Origin: Plantibacter elymi (nom. nud.)
GTDB taxonomy: Bacteria; Actinomycetota; Actinomycetes; Actinomycetales; Microbacteriaceae
Reading direction: 5' to 3'
Length of the DNA: 64,000 bases
Assembly (NCBI RefSeq): GCF_900177795.1
Contig: NZ_FXWJ01000005.1
Span: 310,001 to 374,000 of the forward strand
Shown here: positions 63,285 to 64,000 of the stretch, piece by piece
Numbering within the stretch: position 1 is the first letter of the stretch
Layout: each line of letters opens with the position of its first letter
Program-made: the position numbers and the translations under genes
Notes under the pieces: generated by a model
The model's input: the letters and a program-made list of their open reading frames with translations, nothing else
Told to the model about the DNA's origin: nothing
The model's database searches: none

Positions 63285-64000
63285 TCCGTCTGCAGTCGAC
63301 CGCCTGGCCCACCAGCGGCACCTCCCTCGACCTCGGCGCCCTGCACGACGCAGCGACAGGGTCATTGGCGAGCATCGAGTCGCGCCTGGCCTTCACCTCC
63401 ACAGCCGTGCGACTCGTCGGCCCGCTCGAACAACACACCGCCGGGCGGGTCTTCGCGGGACTCGGCGCGATCGCGGCGGTCGACGTCACGCTCGCACGCG
63501 TCGTCGAACCGCACCTCGACGCGCTCGCCATCCTGCACCAGGCCGACCTCGAACCCCCGGCCGTCTCCACCTGGGGGGTCTTCGCGGCCGAGGCACCCGG
63601 GCTGCGTCTCGACGCGACCCTGGTCGACGACGCCTGGCAGCTGACCGGTACCAAGCCGTGGTGCTCCCTCGCGTCCCACCTGAGCGACGCCCTCGTCACC
63701 GCCCATACCGCGCCGGGGGAGCGGCGGCTGTTCGCCGTCGCGCTCACCGACCCCGGGGTCACCAACGACGACAGCGCGTGGCTCGCCCGCGGACTGCCGC
63801 TCGTCCCGAGTGGTCCGGTCGGCTTCGACGGGGTCCCCGCCTCCCCGGTCGGCGACGACGGGTGGTACCTGCGGCGCCCCGGCTTCTCCTGGGGCGGGAT
63901 CGGCGTCGCCGCCTGCTGGTGGGGAGGTGCGGTCACGCTCGTCGACCGCCTGCTCGCCGCGGCACGCACGCGACCCGACGCCGACCTCCTCCTCCGCACG
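63281..64000 (+). CDS. acyl-CoA dehydrogenase-like protein, 3' end outside the window
   Basis: A frame open from ATG 63281 to the right edge, 240 codons. It begins MIRLQSTAWPTSGTSLDLGA and has the acyl-CoA dehydrogenase pattern: AGLGAIAAVDVTLARVVEPH (early helices), STWGVFAAEAPGLRL (middle beta domain start), WQLTGTKPWCSLASHLSDAL, which matches the usual LNGxKxWxS segment, and later RPGFSWGGIGVAACWWGGAV, where the C-terminal helical domain begins. The expected catalytic glutamate region is outside the window. An in-frame GTG at 63203 could add 26 residues. Such genes often lie with glycosyltransferase, PIG-L and methyltransferase genes, which cannot be checked here. Confidence 0.75.
   Translation, partial: MIRLQSTAWPTSGTSLDLGALHDAATGSLASIESRLAFTSTAVRLVGPLEQHTAGRVFAGLGAIAAVDVTLARVVEPHLDALAILHQADLEPPAVSTWGVFAAEAPGLRLDATLVDDAWQLTGTKPWCSLASHLSDALVTAHTAPGERRLFAVALTDPGVTNDDSAWLARGLPLVPSGPVGFDGVPASPVGDDGWYLRRPGFSWGGIGVAACWWGGAVTLVDRLLAAARTRPDADLLLRT

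Noticed and set aside
1-64000. tRNA, rRNA, transposase, integrase or phage genes
   Set aside because: I looked along both strands and saw none. Short structured RNAs could still be missed by eye.

Overview
The window is a GC-rich, densely coded stretch of chromosome from an actinobacterium. Microbacteriaceae is the best guess, because of the LacI-rich sugar regulons, the AbiEi/DUF559-type gene, the many leaderless starts with a TANNNT box 6-7 nt upstream, and the intergenic TTCGACAGGCTCAGGGACC repeats. That placement is inference from content; there is no rRNA, tRNA or marker gene to confirm it. I saw no transposase, integrase, phage gene, CRISPR array or plasmid origin. The lifestyle suggested is plant-associated: xylose, arabinose, arabinofuranoside and fucoside use, plus an ACC deaminase whose diagnostic residues are all present.

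Layout. 1-2.0 kb: end of a glycerate kinase and a quinone oxidoreductase. 2.0-2.5 kb: amplified repeat array. 2.5-6.5 kb: xylB and xylA, divergent from a LacI regulator. 6.7-13.1 kb: an operon of Gfo/Idh/MocA oxidoreductase, sugar-binding lipoprotein, two CUT1 permeases, ThuA protein and a second oxidoreductase, which resembles thu-type systems handling keto-disaccharides. 13.1-17.0 kb: lipoprotein, phosphodiesterase, hypothetical, GNAT and ROK genes. 17.3-25.8 kb: a LacI regulator, a serine hydrolase and the chvE-mmsA-mmsB monosaccharide ABC operon, which ends in a catalytically dead double ABC ATPase. 25.9-30.1 kb: araB-araD-araA. 30.2-32.4 kb: an AbiEi/DUF559-like gene bracketed by palindromes, and a membrane protein. 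32.5-36.9 kb: CUT1 ABC genes with a GH29 alpha-L-fucosidase. 37.1-45.2 kb: cyclase, TPR protein plus HSP90-like ATPase, Bcr/CflA exporter, YchJ protein. 45.3-50.1 kb: PAP2 phosphatase, two tandem LacI paralogues and a GH51 arabinofuranosidase. 50.3-54.7 kb: TetR, sugar MFS, sugar-phosphate isomerase and oxidoreductase. 54.8-60.4 kb: FeS photolyase, HerA-like NTPase, APH(6)-type kinase, GNAT. 60.5-64 kb: membrane protein, GntR plus acdS, and the start of an acyl-CoA dehydrogenase-like gene.

The genes appear to work together through regulons that can be read from operators. TACAACGTTGTA-type palindromes lie before araB, before the second tandem LacI gene, and twice before the arabinofuranosidase. 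ATGTGNACGGTCACAT occurs before a lacI gene and before chvE. TGCAATATATTGCA covers the start of the gntR gene beside acdS. Both CUT1 systems lack their own ATPase and so probably share one encoded elsewhere.

The intergenic space is full of palindromic repeats of at least four families, called A-D here. A is the TTCGACAGGCTCAG family. B is a 67-bp element with perfect 17-bp terminal inverted repeats. C is a GGCACG-type hairpin. D is a 128-168 bp element with GCGCGGTGCGCTGA ends. The best candidates for something undescribed are the dead ABC ATPase at the end of the chvE operon, the HSP90-TPR gene pair, the AbiEi/DUF559 gene bracketed by C elements, and repeat families B and D.
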